From Dehalococcoidales bacterium (GTDB lineage Bacteria > Chloroflexota > Dehalococcoidia > Lucifugimonadales > Lucifugimonadaceae): a DNA stretch of 41,505 nt. Positions 17,286 through 25,702 of this stretch are shown here, piece after piece. A program made the position numbers and the translations under genes. Numbering within the stretch: position 1 is the first letter of the stretch; the number at the start of each line of letters is the position of its first letter. The notes beneath the pieces are model-generated. The model saw only the letters and a list, made by a program, of their open reading frames with translations. It was not told the origin of the DNA and searched no databases. The DNA is taken from positions 1-41,505 of the forward strand of contig JAACCT010000061.1 of the NCBI GenBank assembly GCA_009937255.1, in the 5' to 3' direction.

Positions 17286-18461
17286 ATGATAAATATAAAA
17301 AGTATTGTTTCTCAAAATTTTAAGAATAAAAATTGTTTACTAAGACTTGATCTTAATATTCCACTTTCGGAAAAAGGTGAAATTTTAGATGATACTAGAA
17401 TAATAGAAAGTATACCTAGTATAGATTTTTTATTAGATCAATCAGCTAAAGTTATAATAATTTCTCACATAGGTAGACCATTAGGAAAATTTAATGAAAA
17501 ATTTTCTTTTATTAAATTAATAAAAATAATTGAAGAAAAAATTAAAAGAAGAATTATTTTTATTAGATATGAAGATCAGAAAAATATAAAAAAAATTATA
17601 AATAATTATCCCTATGGAACTTTGTTTATGTTAGATAACTTAAGATTTAATCCTGGAGAAGAACAAAGTAATAAAGATTTTATAAATTTTTTATCTAGTT
17701 TTTCTGATATTTATATTAATGATGGATTTGGTACTATTCATAGAAATCACGCTTCTATAACAGGCATATCAAAACAAATTCCTTCATATGGAGGAATTTT
17801 AGTTGAAAAAGAAATAACTAATATTATTGAATGTTTAAATTATAATTCTGATAAATCTATTGCTATTTTAGGTGGATCAAAAATTAAAGATAAAATTCCA
17901 ATTATTGAAAATTTATCAAAGTCTTTTAAAGACATTATTATTACAGGAGGAATGATTAGACCCTTTTTAATAGCTTCTAAAAAAATTATTCAAAAAGATG
18001 AATCTATTTATAAAGAAGAAATAGAATTTGCTAAAATTCTTTTGAAACTAAATAATAAAATATATATTCCTGAGCATTTAATTTGTAGTAAATCAATAAA
18101 ATCTGAAGCTGTTTTTCTTCATTCTACTCAAATTACAGATGAAGATAATATTTACGATATAGCTCCTAATTCTATGAATGAAATAACAAAAAAAGTACTA
18201 AATTCAGACAAGATAATTTGGAATGGACCTCCTGGTATTTATGAATATGAAAAATTTCAAAATGGAACAAAAATCTTAATTCAATCAATAATAAATTCAG
18301 ATTCAAAAATAAAATTAGCAGGAGGAGGATCTACAGTTGCAGCTATAAATTATTTTAAAGCCTCTGATTTTTTTACTCATATATCAACTGGTGGTGGAGC
18401 ATTTCTAAGCTTACTTGAGGGTAAATATATGGAAGGTATTGAAGTATTAAAAAATGAATAA
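17286..18461 (+). CDS. pgk: phosphoglycerate kinase
   Basis: This glycolytic/gluconeogenic kinase interconverts 1,3-bisphosphoglycerate and 3-phosphoglycerate. Motifs in order are LLRLDLNIPL (signature), DDTRIIES, ISHIGRPLG, NDGFGTIHRNHAS, AILGGSKIKDKI, WNGPPGIYEYE and the nucleotide-binding AGGGSTVAAI with STGGGAFLSLLEG near the end. The length of 391 aa is normal. It overlaps tpiA by 8 bases. Confidence 0.95.
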   Translation: MINIKSIVSQNFKNKNCLLRLDLNIPLSEKGEILDDTRIIESIPSIDFLLDQSAKVIIISHIGRPLGKFNEKFSFIKLIKIIEEKIKRRIIFIRYEDQKNIKKIINNYPYGTLFMLDNLRFNPGEEQSNKDFINFLSSFSDIYINDGFGTIHRNHASITGISKQIPSYGGILVEKEITNIIECLNYNSDKSIAILGGSKIKDKIPIIENLSKSFKDIIITGGMIRPFLIASKKIIQKDESIYKEEIEFAKILLKLNNKIYIPEHLICSKSIKSEAVFLHSTQITDEDNIYDIAPNSMNEITKKVLNSDKIIWNGPPGIYEYEKFQNGTKILIQSIINSDSKIKLAGGGSTVAAINYFKASDFFTHISTGGGAFLSLLEGKYMEGIEVLKNE

Positions 18462-19185
18462 ATTTTATATAATTGCAAATTTAAAAATGAATAAATCCTT
18501 TGAGGAAAGTAAAAAATACTTGAAATCTCTTCAAAATAAAGTTAAGAGCTCAAAATGCAAAATTGTTTTATGTCCATCAAATATTTCACTCGCGCACTTT
18601 AATAAAAATATTCATGAAATGGAACTAGGTATTCAAGATATAGATTATAGAAATGAAGGACAGGGGACAGGTTCAATATCTGCCTCTCAAATAAAAGATA
18701 TTTGTGATTATGTATTAATTGGGCATTCTGAAAGAAGAGAAACATTTTCAGAAGACCATAAATTATTAAATAAAAAACTTAAATCTTCTTGGAAAAATAA
18801 CTTAAAAACTATCTTTTGTGTCGGAGAAAATATAAATATTAGAAATAAAGGAAGCAAAGCTGTAGAAGATTATATTGTTAAACAACTAGTTAATTCTCTA
18901 TAACCAGATAGCGATTGGAAAAACCTAATAGTAGCTTATGAGCCTATTTGGGCTATTGGTACTGGTAAACCTGCAGATACATTACAAATTAAAGATGTTT
19001 TAGAGGTAATTAAACTAACTTTATCCCAATTATCTAATAATATAAATATTCCAATTCTGTATGGGGGAAGTCTTAATGAAAAAAACTTTCAAGAATATAA
19101 AAATAAAAAAAATATAGATGGATTATTAATTGGTAGTGCTAGTTTAGATCCAGATATTCTTTCTAATATAATAAATAATATTTAA
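18454..19185 (+). pseudogene. tpiA: triose-phosphate isomerase, interrupted by one in-frame TAA
   Basis: This glycolytic TIM-barrel enzyme interconverts DHAP and GAP. Read through the TAA at 18901-18903 (codon 150), the frame yields 243 residues, close to the usual 250. Upstream lie Asn9-Lys11 (NLKMNK) and the catalytic His91 (IGHSERRE). Downstream in the same frame are the catalytic Glu163 (VAYEPIWAIGTGK), ILYGGSLN for phosphate binding and LLIGSASL. No bases are lost or gained, so one substitution accounts for the break. A product ending at 18903 would lack the catalytic base and the phosphate loop. The start overlaps pgk by 8 bases; the distal stop abuts the miaA ATG (TAAATG). Confidence 0.92.
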
Positions 19186-20112
19186 ATGAAAAATAATAGA
19201 TTAATATCTATCGTAGGTACAACAGCATCAGGTAAATCAAATTTAGCTTTAAAATTGGCTATAAAATATAAATTGCCAATATTAAATAGTGATTCTAAGC
19301 TTTTATATAAAGGATTTAATATTGGCACAGCAAAACCATCTTTAGAAGAACTGAAAAAAGTAAAACACTTTATGGTTGATGTTTTAGATTATAAAGATAA
19401 AAGTAATCTTAAGTGGTTTCTTGATAAATCAAGAAAAATAATTAATAATCTAAATGATGCAAATTCTATCCCTATATTAGTAGGAGGAACAGGGCAGTAT
19501 ATTTGGGGAATAATTGAAGGATGGGATCCTCCTGAAATAAGACCTAATATAAAATTAAGAGAATCAATTCAAAATGAAATTTTAGACTTAGGAATAAATT
19601 TAGTAGTTAAGAAATATTCTGAAAAATTTGATCTTGATGGGATTTCTGATTTAAATAATCCTAGAAGATTTATAAGAGCAATAGAAAGGTTAGAATCAGG
19701 TTTTTCAGGTGATACTAAAAATAAGATTAAAGATCATAATCTCGATTCATTAATTTTAGGAATAAATATAAATAGAAAAAAAAATGATGAATTAATAAAA
19801 CATCGTATAAATAAAATGTTAAATTCAGGTTGGATCGAAGAAGTAAAATCTCACCTAATAAATGGAATCAAAGTTGATTCACCTCCGATGATGTCAATTG
19901 GATACAGAGAAGTTAATGAATTTTTAAATAATAGAATAAATGTATCGGAACTAGAAGAAAAAATATTTTTTTCTACAAGAAAACTGATGAGACATCAAGA
20001 TAATTGGTTTAAGAAATCTGATAAAAGAATTAAATGGATTGATTTAGAAAACTCTTATAGTCAAGCAGATAATATAATATCAGAATGGCTATCTAAAAGA
20101 GAGGATAAATAA
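19186..20112 (+). CDS. miaA: tRNA dimethylallyltransferase
   Basis: The enzyme transfers a dimethylallyl group to A37 of UNN-decoding tRNAs. The P-loop GTTASGKSNLAL is at residues 11-22, followed by LNSDSKLLYKGFNIGTAKP (the DSxQ-type region, with Lys replacing the usual Gln), VGGTGQYIWGIIEGW, NPRRFIRAIER and a C-terminal FFSTRKLMRHQDNWF. At 308 aa it is full length. It starts directly at the distal tpiA stop and overlaps dapF by one base (TAATG). Confidence 0.93.
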   Translation: MKNNRLISIVGTTASGKSNLALKLAIKYKLPILNSDSKLLYKGFNIGTAKPSLEELKKVKHFMVDVLDYKDKSNLKWFLDKSRKIINNLNDANSIPILVGGTGQYIWGIIEGWDPPEIRPNIKLRESIQNEILDLGINLVVKKYSEKFDLDGISDLNNPRRFIRAIERLESGFSGDTKNKIKDHNLDSLILGININRKKNDELIKHRINKMLNSGWIEEVKSHLINGIKVDSPPMMSIGYREVNEFLNNRINVSELEEKIFFSTRKLMRHQDNWFKKSDKRIKWIDLENSYSQADNIISEWLSKREDK

Positions 20113-20960
20113 TGTTACCCTTCGTAAAACTACAAGGTGCAGGAAATGACTATATTGCAATTGATGGTAGGAATAAAGATTATGACTGGAATCAACTTTC
20201 TATAGATATGAGCAAACCAGCTTTTGGAGTAGGATCAGATGGTATAGTTGTAGTATTTGAAAGTGATAAGTCTGATATTCGTATGAGAATATATAACCCT
20301 GATGGTTCCGAAGCTGAAATTAGTGGAAATGGGATAAGATTATTTACTAAATTTATAATTGATGAAGAAATATTTATTCCAAAAAAAGATTCAATACAAA
20401 TAGAAACTGGCGATGGAATAAAAACTGTTTACCCTAAAATTGTTAAAAATAAAGTGATTTCTTCTAGAGTAGAAATGGGAATTCCAAATTTTATACCTAG
20501 TAAAATACCTATTAATGTTCCTAATATGAATGATTCTGATAATCCAAAATTTTCTTTAAAAGTCTTAGATTTTAATTTAGAAATAACTTGTCTTTCTGTA
20601 GGAAATCCTCATGCAGTTTGTATTATGGATGAAAATGTTGACAATTTTCCATTGGTTGAAGTAGGAACTCTTGTTGAAAAACATGAATATTTCCCTAATA
20701 GAATAAATTTTGAAATAGTAAATATAATTTCAAGAGAAAAAATTAGAGCTAGAATTTTTGAAAGAGGAGCAGGAGAAACATTATCATCAGGAACTGGTTC
20801 TACAGCTTCTGCTAGTGCTTCAAGATATAATGGATTGGTTGACGATGAGGTTGAGGTCATTCTTGATGGAGGTAGTTTGAATATTTCTTGGGATAAAAAA
20901 GGCATGGCTATGCTTGAAGGTCCTTCAGTTGAAGTTTTTAAAGGTGTTTGGTCAAATTAA
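20112..20960 (+). CDS. dapF: diaminopimelate epimerase homologue lacking both catalytic cysteines
   Basis: The 282-aa protein has the DapF fold pattern: KLQGAGNDYIAIDG at the start, FGVGSDGIVV, YNPDGSEAEISGNGIRLF, VGNPHAVCIMD, and ERGAGETLSSGTGS. In active DapF the two active-site bases are the Cys of CGNGxRC and the Cys of ACGTG. Here they are Ser71 and Ser226, and the second Cys of the first motif is Leu77. By length and all other motifs it is intact and in frame, so this is substitution rather than decay. It lies between miaA and dapL, whose product LL-DAP is the expected substrate. It may be impaired, use serine, or have another role. Confidence 0.85.
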   Translation: MLPFVKLQGAGNDYIAIDGRNKDYDWNQLSIDMSKPAFGVGSDGIVVVFESDKSDIRMRIYNPDGSEAEISGNGIRLFTKFIIDEEIFIPKKDSIQIETGDGIKTVYPKIVKNKVISSRVEMGIPNFIPSKIPINVPNMNDSDNPKFSLKVLDFNLEITCLSVGNPHAVCIMDENVDNFPLVEVGTLVEKHEYFPNRINFEIVNIISREKIRARIFERGAGETLSSGTGSTASASASRYNGLVDDEVEVILDGGSLNISWDKKGMAMLEGPSVEVFKGVWSN

Positions 20961-20980
20961 ATATTATAGGAGAGTTTAGT

Positions 20981-22144
20981 ATGGAATTAGCAAAAAGAGT
21001 TAAAGAATTACCACCATATCTATTTGTAGGTATATCTAAAGCAATAGCAAAAAAGAAAGAACAAGGTATTGATGTTATATCTTTTGGAATAGGAGACCCT
21101 GATATACCTACTCCAAATAAAGTGTTAGATAGATTAAAAAAAGCATCAGATAATCCTGCTCATCATAAATATCCTGAATCTGAAGGATTACCTGAGTTTA
21201 GACAAGCTGTTTCAAATTTTTATAAAAATAGATTTAATGTAGATTTAGATTTTGGAACTGAAATAATCAATCTTATTGGAGCTAAAGAAGGTATTGCTCA
21301 CGCTCCTCTTTGCTTCATTGACCCTGGAGATAAAGCTATAGTGCCTAACCCCGCATATCCTGTGTATGAAATAGGAACAATGTTTGCTGGTGGAGAAACA
21401 GTTTTTATTGACTTATTAGAAAAAAATGACTTTTTAGTTGACTTTACTTCTATAGATACAAAACTTGCTAAAGAAGCCAAAATGATGTGGATTAATTATC
21501 CAAATAATCCAACTGGAGCGATAGCTAATCTTGATTTTTTCAAAGAAGCAGTAGAATTTTGTAAGGAATTTGATATAGCTTTGATGCATGATGCTTGCTA
21601 TACAGAAGTGACATTTGATGGCTACATTGCCCCTAGTATATTACAGGTACCTGGAGCGATGGATATCTGTATTGAATTTCATTCATTATCTAAAACAGCT
21701 AATATGACTGGCTGGAGAGTTGGGAGTGCAGCAGGTAATCCAGATTTAATTAATGCTCTTATGAGAGTTAAGTCTAATATTGATTCCGGACTATCTCAGG
21801 CAATTCAAGAAATGGGTATAGAAGCTTTATCTTTGTCAAAAGATTGGATTAATCAAAATAATGATATTTATAAAAAAAGAAGAGATAAAGTTGTCTCAAC
21901 TCTTAATGAAATTGGACTTGATGCAAACGCTCCTAAAGCAACATTATATATTTGGACAAAAGTACCAGAAGGTTTTACATCAGCTTCTTTTACTGAAAAA
22001 TTATTAGAAGAAGCAAATGTTGTAGTTACTCCTGGTAATGGATATGGTAAAGCAGGAGAAGTATATGTAAGATTATCTCTAACTATCCCAGATGATCAAA
22101 TTGACGAAGGGTTAAAAAGGTTGTCTAAATTAAATTTAAAATAA
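20981..22144 (+). CDS. dapL: LL-diaminopimelate aminotransferase
   Basis: This PLP aminotransferase makes LL-diaminopimelate directly from tetrahydrodipicolinate, bypassing the acyl-DAP steps. Landmarks are ISFGIGDPDIPTP, KYPESEGLPEFRQA, GAKEGIAHAP, YPNNPTGAIA and the Schiff-base lysine in FHSLSKTANMTGWRVG. I chose ATG 20981, preceded by AGGAGA at 8 bases, giving 387 aa. An upstream GTG at 20948 overlapping dapF would add 11 poorly fitting residues. Pairing with dapF is typical of lysine/peptidoglycan loci. Related fold-type I transaminases cannot be fully excluded. Confidence 0.85.
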   Translation: MELAKRVKELPPYLFVGISKAIAKKKEQGIDVISFGIGDPDIPTPNKVLDRLKKASDNPAHHKYPESEGLPEFRQAVSNFYKNRFNVDLDFGTEIINLIGAKEGIAHAPLCFIDPGDKAIVPNPAYPVYEIGTMFAGGETVFIDLLEKNDFLVDFTSIDTKLAKEAKMMWINYPNNPTGAIANLDFFKEAVEFCKEFDIALMHDACYTEVTFDGYIAPSILQVPGAMDICIEFHSLSKTANMTGWRVGSAAGNPDLINALMRVKSNIDSGLSQAIQEMGIEALSLSKDWINQNNDIYKKRRDKVVSTLNEIGLDANAPKATLYIWTKVPEGFTSASFTEKLLEEANVVVTPGNGYGKAGEVYVRLSLTIPDDQIDEGLKRLSKLNLK

Positions 22145-22145
22145 T

Positions 22146-23258
22146 TTGAAATTACATAAAACTAAAATAAAAAAAGAAAAAGCATTACTTGTTGCCTGTG
22201 CAATAAAAGGTAAGTCTTCAATTAAAAAGTTAAAAGAGTCTTTATCAGAACTTAATAATTTAAGTATTTCAGCTGGTGCAGATCCAATTTACGAAATTTA
22301 TCAACTATTACAAAAACCTCAAAATACATATATTGGTTTAGGAAAAATTTCTGAAATTAAAGAGTATATTAAAATTCATGAAATTGAAGTTTGTATTTTT
22401 GATGATGAGTTAAATCCAAGTACTCAAAAAGTTTTAGAAAACAAACTTGGAATTAAAGTTATTGATCGTACAGCTTTAATTCTAGATATATTTTCTAAAA
22501 GAGCTCAGACTCATGAGGGGAAATTACAGGTTGAATTAGCTCAATCTGAATATTTACTTCCTAGATTAGCTGGACAATGGTCTCATCTTGAGAGATTAGG
22601 AGGAGGAATAGGGACAAGAGGTCCTGGTGAAACTCAAATAGAAACAGATAGAAGGCTTATAAGAGGAAAAATAAAAAGAATTAAAGCTGGAATGAAAAAA
22701 GTAGAATCTACAAGAACTTCTCAAAGAACTAAAAGAATGAATAATAATATTATTAATTTATCCTTAGTCGGATATACAAATTCTGGAAAAAGTTTAATTT
22801 TTAATAAGCTCGTTAAATCTAATATTTTATCGAAAAATCAATTATTTTCTACTTTGGATACTACCACGAGAAAGATTTTCTTAGATGAAGAAATATATTC
22901 TACAATTTCAGATACAGTAGGTTTTATAAATAAACTTCCAACAATTTTAGTTGAGTCTTTTAAATCAACATTAGAAGAAGCTATAAATGCAGATATATTA
23001 TTACATGTTGTTGATTATTCAGCAGAAGATTTCAATGAAAAGATAGAAACAGTTGATAATATTTTATTTGAATTAGGACTTAATAAAGTTCCTAAAATAT
23101 TAATAAAAAATAAAATAGATCTTATTGAAAAACCTTTAGAATATTTAGAATTAGATGAAAGCTATTTAGCACAAATTACTACATCTGCAAAGGTTGGTAC
23201 AGGATTAAATGAACTTAGGAGTTCACTCCTAAATGCTTCTCAAATAGTTAAAAATTAA
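22146..23258 (+). CDS. hflX: ribosome-associated GTPase HflX
   Basis: HflX binds the large ribosomal subunit and splits stalled or hibernating ribosomes. The N-terminal HflX domain includes the diagnostic glycine-rich segment ERLGGGIGTRGPGETQIETD near residues 153-172. The GTPase domain has G1 GYTNSGKS, TLDTTTR (switch I), DTVGFI (G3) and IKNKIDLIE (G4). At 370 aa it lacks a long C-terminal extension. The start is TTG 1 base after the dapL stop. It is the last gene of this operon before a 55-base gap. Confidence 0.93.
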   Translation: MKLHKTKIKKEKALLVACAIKGKSSIKKLKESLSELNNLSISAGADPIYEIYQLLQKPQNTYIGLGKISEIKEYIKIHEIEVCIFDDELNPSTQKVLENKLGIKVIDRTALILDIFSKRAQTHEGKLQVELAQSEYLLPRLAGQWSHLERLGGGIGTRGPGETQIETDRRLIRGKIKRIKAGMKKVESTRTSQRTKRMNNNIINLSLVGYTNSGKSLIFNKLVKSNILSKNQLFSTLDTTTRKIFLDEEIYSTISDTVGFINKLPTILVESFKSTLEEAINADILLHVVDYSAEDFNEKIETVDNILFELGLNKVPKILIKNKIDLIEKPLEYLELDESYLAQITTSAKVGTGLNELRSSLLNASQIVKN

Positions 23259-23261
23259 AAA

Positions 23262-23273
23262 AAGTATATACTT
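23262..23273. promoter_or_regulatory. 12-bp perfect palindrome between hflX and the amine oxidase gene
   Basis: AAGTATATACTT is a perfect 12-bp inverted repeat in the 55-base gap, 40 bases ahead of the amine oxidase ATG. It could be a regulator-binding site or a chance AT-rich palindrome. An AAGG ribosome site follows at about 23304. Confidence 0.25.
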
Positions 23274-23313
23274 ATATAAAATTCATTATTTATAACTAAT
23301 ATTAAGGTAGCTT

Positions 23314-25278
23314 ATGCTTTCAGATAAAAAATTACAAGGTAAAATTTTAAACTCTTATCCTCATCCTTTAGATCCGCTTACTTTTGAAGAAATTAATATT
23401 GCCAGTAAGATTGTAAAAACTAAATCTAATCTAGGTAAAGAGCTACTTTTTGAAACTATTATGCTAATTGAACCTTTAAAAGAAATAGTGCTTTCCTATA
23501 AATCTGGAGATCATTTCTCACGTGATGCATTCGTTGTCGTACTCAATTACAAAAAAGAAAAAATGTATGAATTAAACATCTCTATTGATCAGGAAAAAAT
23601 TCTAAATTGTAAAGAAATTTTAAATGCCCAACCAGCTTTCATGTTTGGTGATATTGATATGGATTTCAATCAATGGGAAGCTAAGATGAAAGAAGATCCA
23701 AAACTTATAGAAGTATTAAATAAAAGAGGAATTACTGATCCAAGTTTATTAATGATTGATCCGTGGCCAATAGCAAATTTTGGTAATAGTGAAGAAGAAG
23801 GAAAAAGGTTAGCTTTAGGAAGATGTTGGATAAGGAGAGAACCAGAAGATAATGCTTATGCTAGACCAGTTGAAGGACTTTCAATAATACTTGATTTAAA
23901 TAAAAATAAAATATTAGAAATTCAAGATTTTGGTATTGTTGAGATACCTCCTGATGATGCTAATTATTCTACTAAATATCAAAAAGAGTTTAGAACAGAT
24001 CTTAAACCTATTGAAATTACTCAGCCTGAAGGACCTAGTTTTATAGTTAAAGGCAATAAAGTAAGTTGGCAAAAATGGAGTCTTAGAATTGGTTATACAA
24101 AAAGAGAAGGATTAGTTATTCATACAGTAGGATATGAAGATTCTGGAAAAGTAAGGCCAATAATTTATCGAGCTGCTCTTTCTGAGATGATTGTTCCATA
24201 TGGAGATCCCACCAACGATCATTATAAAAAGCAAGTATTTGATGCAGGTGAAGTGGGAATAGGAAAATGTGTAAACTCACTAGAATTAGGTTGTGACTGC
24301 CTAGGAGAAATAAAATATTTTGATGTAGCTTTATTTGATAATATAGGTGAAGCTATTTCACTTAAAAATGCTATTTGTATGCATGAAGAAGACTACGGGA
24401 TTCTATGGAAGCATACTGATACAAGAACGGGTGAATCAGAGACAAGAAGATCAAGAAGACTTGTTATATCTTCTATAGTAACCGTAGGGAACTATGAATA
24501 TGGATTTTTCTGGTATTTTTATCAGGACGGTGGAATTGATTATGAAGTTAAACTTACAGGAATTGTAAATTCATCAGCAGTCCCAAAAGGTGTTAAGCCT
24601 AAAAACGGAACATTAGTAGCTCCACAAGTAGTGGCTCACAACCATCAACATTTTTTTAATGTCAGGCTAGATATGATGGTTGATGGGATTCAAAACTCTG
24701 TGTATGAAGTTGATACTGTAAGAGATCCGATTAGTAAAGAAAATCAGCATGGAAATGCTTTTTCTAGTAAGAAAACATTAATTGAAAATGAAAAAAATGG
24801 AACTAGAGTAATAGATCCTTTTGCAGCAAGATATTGGACAGTAACAAATCATTCAAGCAAAAATTATATGGGAGAACCTGTAAGTTACAAGATATCTCCT
24901 GGAGAAAATATACTTCCTTTTTTCAGTAAAGACTCTGTAGTAATGAAAAGAGCAGGTTTTATGAATGGTCATTTATGGGTAACTCCATTTAATAAAGATG
25001 AAATGTATGCTGCAGGTCTTTATCCTCAACAGCATTCTGGAGGAGATGGTTTGCCAAAATGGATGACAGCCAATAGAGACCTTAGAGATAAAGACTTAGT
25101 TGTTTGGTACACATTTGGTCATAATCATATCCCTAGGCTGGAGGATTGGCCAGTTATGCCTGTTGCTTATACAGGATTTTCTATTCGCCCTTCGGGGTTT
25201 TTTGACAAAAATCCTGCTCTTGATGTTCCACCTTCTACAAATGATTCTTGTAATTCAAAATGTAATTGCTGTAACTAA
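23314..25278 (+). CDS. copper-containing primary-amine oxidase with a Cys-rich C-terminal tail
   Basis: This 654-aa copper amine oxidase oxidatively deaminates primary amines to aldehyde, ammonia and hydrogen peroxide. The catalytic machinery is complete: Tyr394 in VGNYEYGF is the topaquinone precursor (consensus NY[DE]), Asp310 in VFDAGEVG is the catalytic base, and His444 and His446 (HNHQHFFNVRLDM) plus His605 (HIPRLEDWPVMP) are the copper ligands. No signal peptide is seen, so it looks cytoplasmic. It closely follows the bacterial (Arthrobacter-type) layout. The last 10 residues hold four cysteines (CNSKCNCC), which is unusual. It stands alone between hflX and a 424-base non-coding stretch. 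Confidence 0.93.
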   Translation: MLSDKKLQGKILNSYPHPLDPLTFEEINIASKIVKTKSNLGKELLFETIMLIEPLKEIVLSYKSGDHFSRDAFVVVLNYKKEKMYELNISIDQEKILNCKEILNAQPAFMFGDIDMDFNQWEAKMKEDPKLIEVLNKRGITDPSLLMIDPWPIANFGNSEEEGKRLALGRCWIRREPEDNAYARPVEGLSIILDLNKNKILEIQDFGIVEIPPDDANYSTKYQKEFRTDLKPIEITQPEGPSFIVKGNKVSWQKWSLRIGYTKREGLVIHTVGYEDSGKVRPIIYRAALSEMIVPYGDPTNDHYKKQVFDAGEVGIGKCVNSLELGCDCLGEIKYFDVALFDNIGEAISLKNAICMHEEDYGILWKHTDTRTGESETRRSRRLVISSIVTVGNYEYGFFWYFYQDGGIDYEVKLTGIVNSSAVPKGVKPKNGTLVAPQVVAHNHQHFFNVRLDMMVDGIQNSVYEVDTVRDPISKENQHGNAFSSKKTLIENEKNGTRVIDPFAARYWTVTNHSSKNYMGEPVSYKISPGENILPFFSKDSVVMKRAGFMNGHLWVTPFNKDEMYAAGLYPQQHSGGDGLPKWMTANRDLRDKDLVVWYTFGHNHIPRLEDWPVMPVAYTGFSIRPSGFFDKNPALDVPPSTNDSCNSKCNCCN

Positions 25279-25702
25279 ATTTTTAATTTTTTATTATTGT
25301 AGAAGTACCATATATTTTATTGCGCACTATATTAGTTATGTAAAATATCACTACTGAAAACTTACAATCAATATAAAATCTAGCGGTACGCTATATTACA
25401 TATGTATAATTTAATTATTTTTTATGAAACCATATTTTATTAATGATTCTACCCAACGTTTTCTTTCTGGATTATCTTTGACTCCGTCAATCCAATTATC
25501 ACTGATGATAGTTAATGGAAATTTTTCAGCTACTCCTGATAATTCTTGTGAAAATTTAGTTGCCGAATTTTCTTGATCTTTATTTTTAGGATTTGCAAAA
25601 TAGCCTATAAAACCTTATTTTTAATAATTAAAAAAATAGATTTGTTTTATATGATTTTTTAAGGGGACTTTTTATAGCAGTTTTTAGGAAAGAAAAATTA
25701 CT
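25279..25702. other. 424-base intergenic stretch with a gene remnant
   Basis: No intact gene is seen. It contains a small perfect hairpin (TAGCG at 25381-25385, GTA loop, CGCTA at 25389-25393), a startless open stretch on the minus strand at 25411-25614 (listed separately), and an AGGAAAG ribosome site for hemH near 25687. It looks like a site of past gene loss. Confidence 0.55.
25411..25614 (-). pseudogene. C-terminal remnant of an unrecognised gene
   Basis: The minus strand is open for 67 codons up to a TAA at 25411-25413. It encodes a plausible, mixed-charge globular sequence beginning GFIGYFANPKNKDQ and ending RWVESLIKYGFIKNN. It has no start codon: two in-frame stops occur immediately upstream (TAA AAA TAA), and I find no continuation in the other frames. 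Its amino-acid composition looks more like real coding sequence than like the surrounding DNA. I do not recognise the family. It is probably the tail of a deleted gene. Confidence 0.4.

Noticed and set aside
4840-19185. Genome-wide reassignment of TAA as a sense codon
   Set aside because: TAA ends many neighbouring genes at positions expected from family length and from the start of the next gene, so only local readthrough, mutation or error is possible.
20609-20905. 98-aa minus-strand open reading frame inside dapF
   Set aside because: It is a shadow of the conserved dapF coding strand with no ribosome site and no recognisable protein.
25411-25614. Duplicate of the ferrochelatase C-terminus
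   Set aside because: The DNW/NDDW resemblance is limited to a few residues and the strand is opposite; not convincing.
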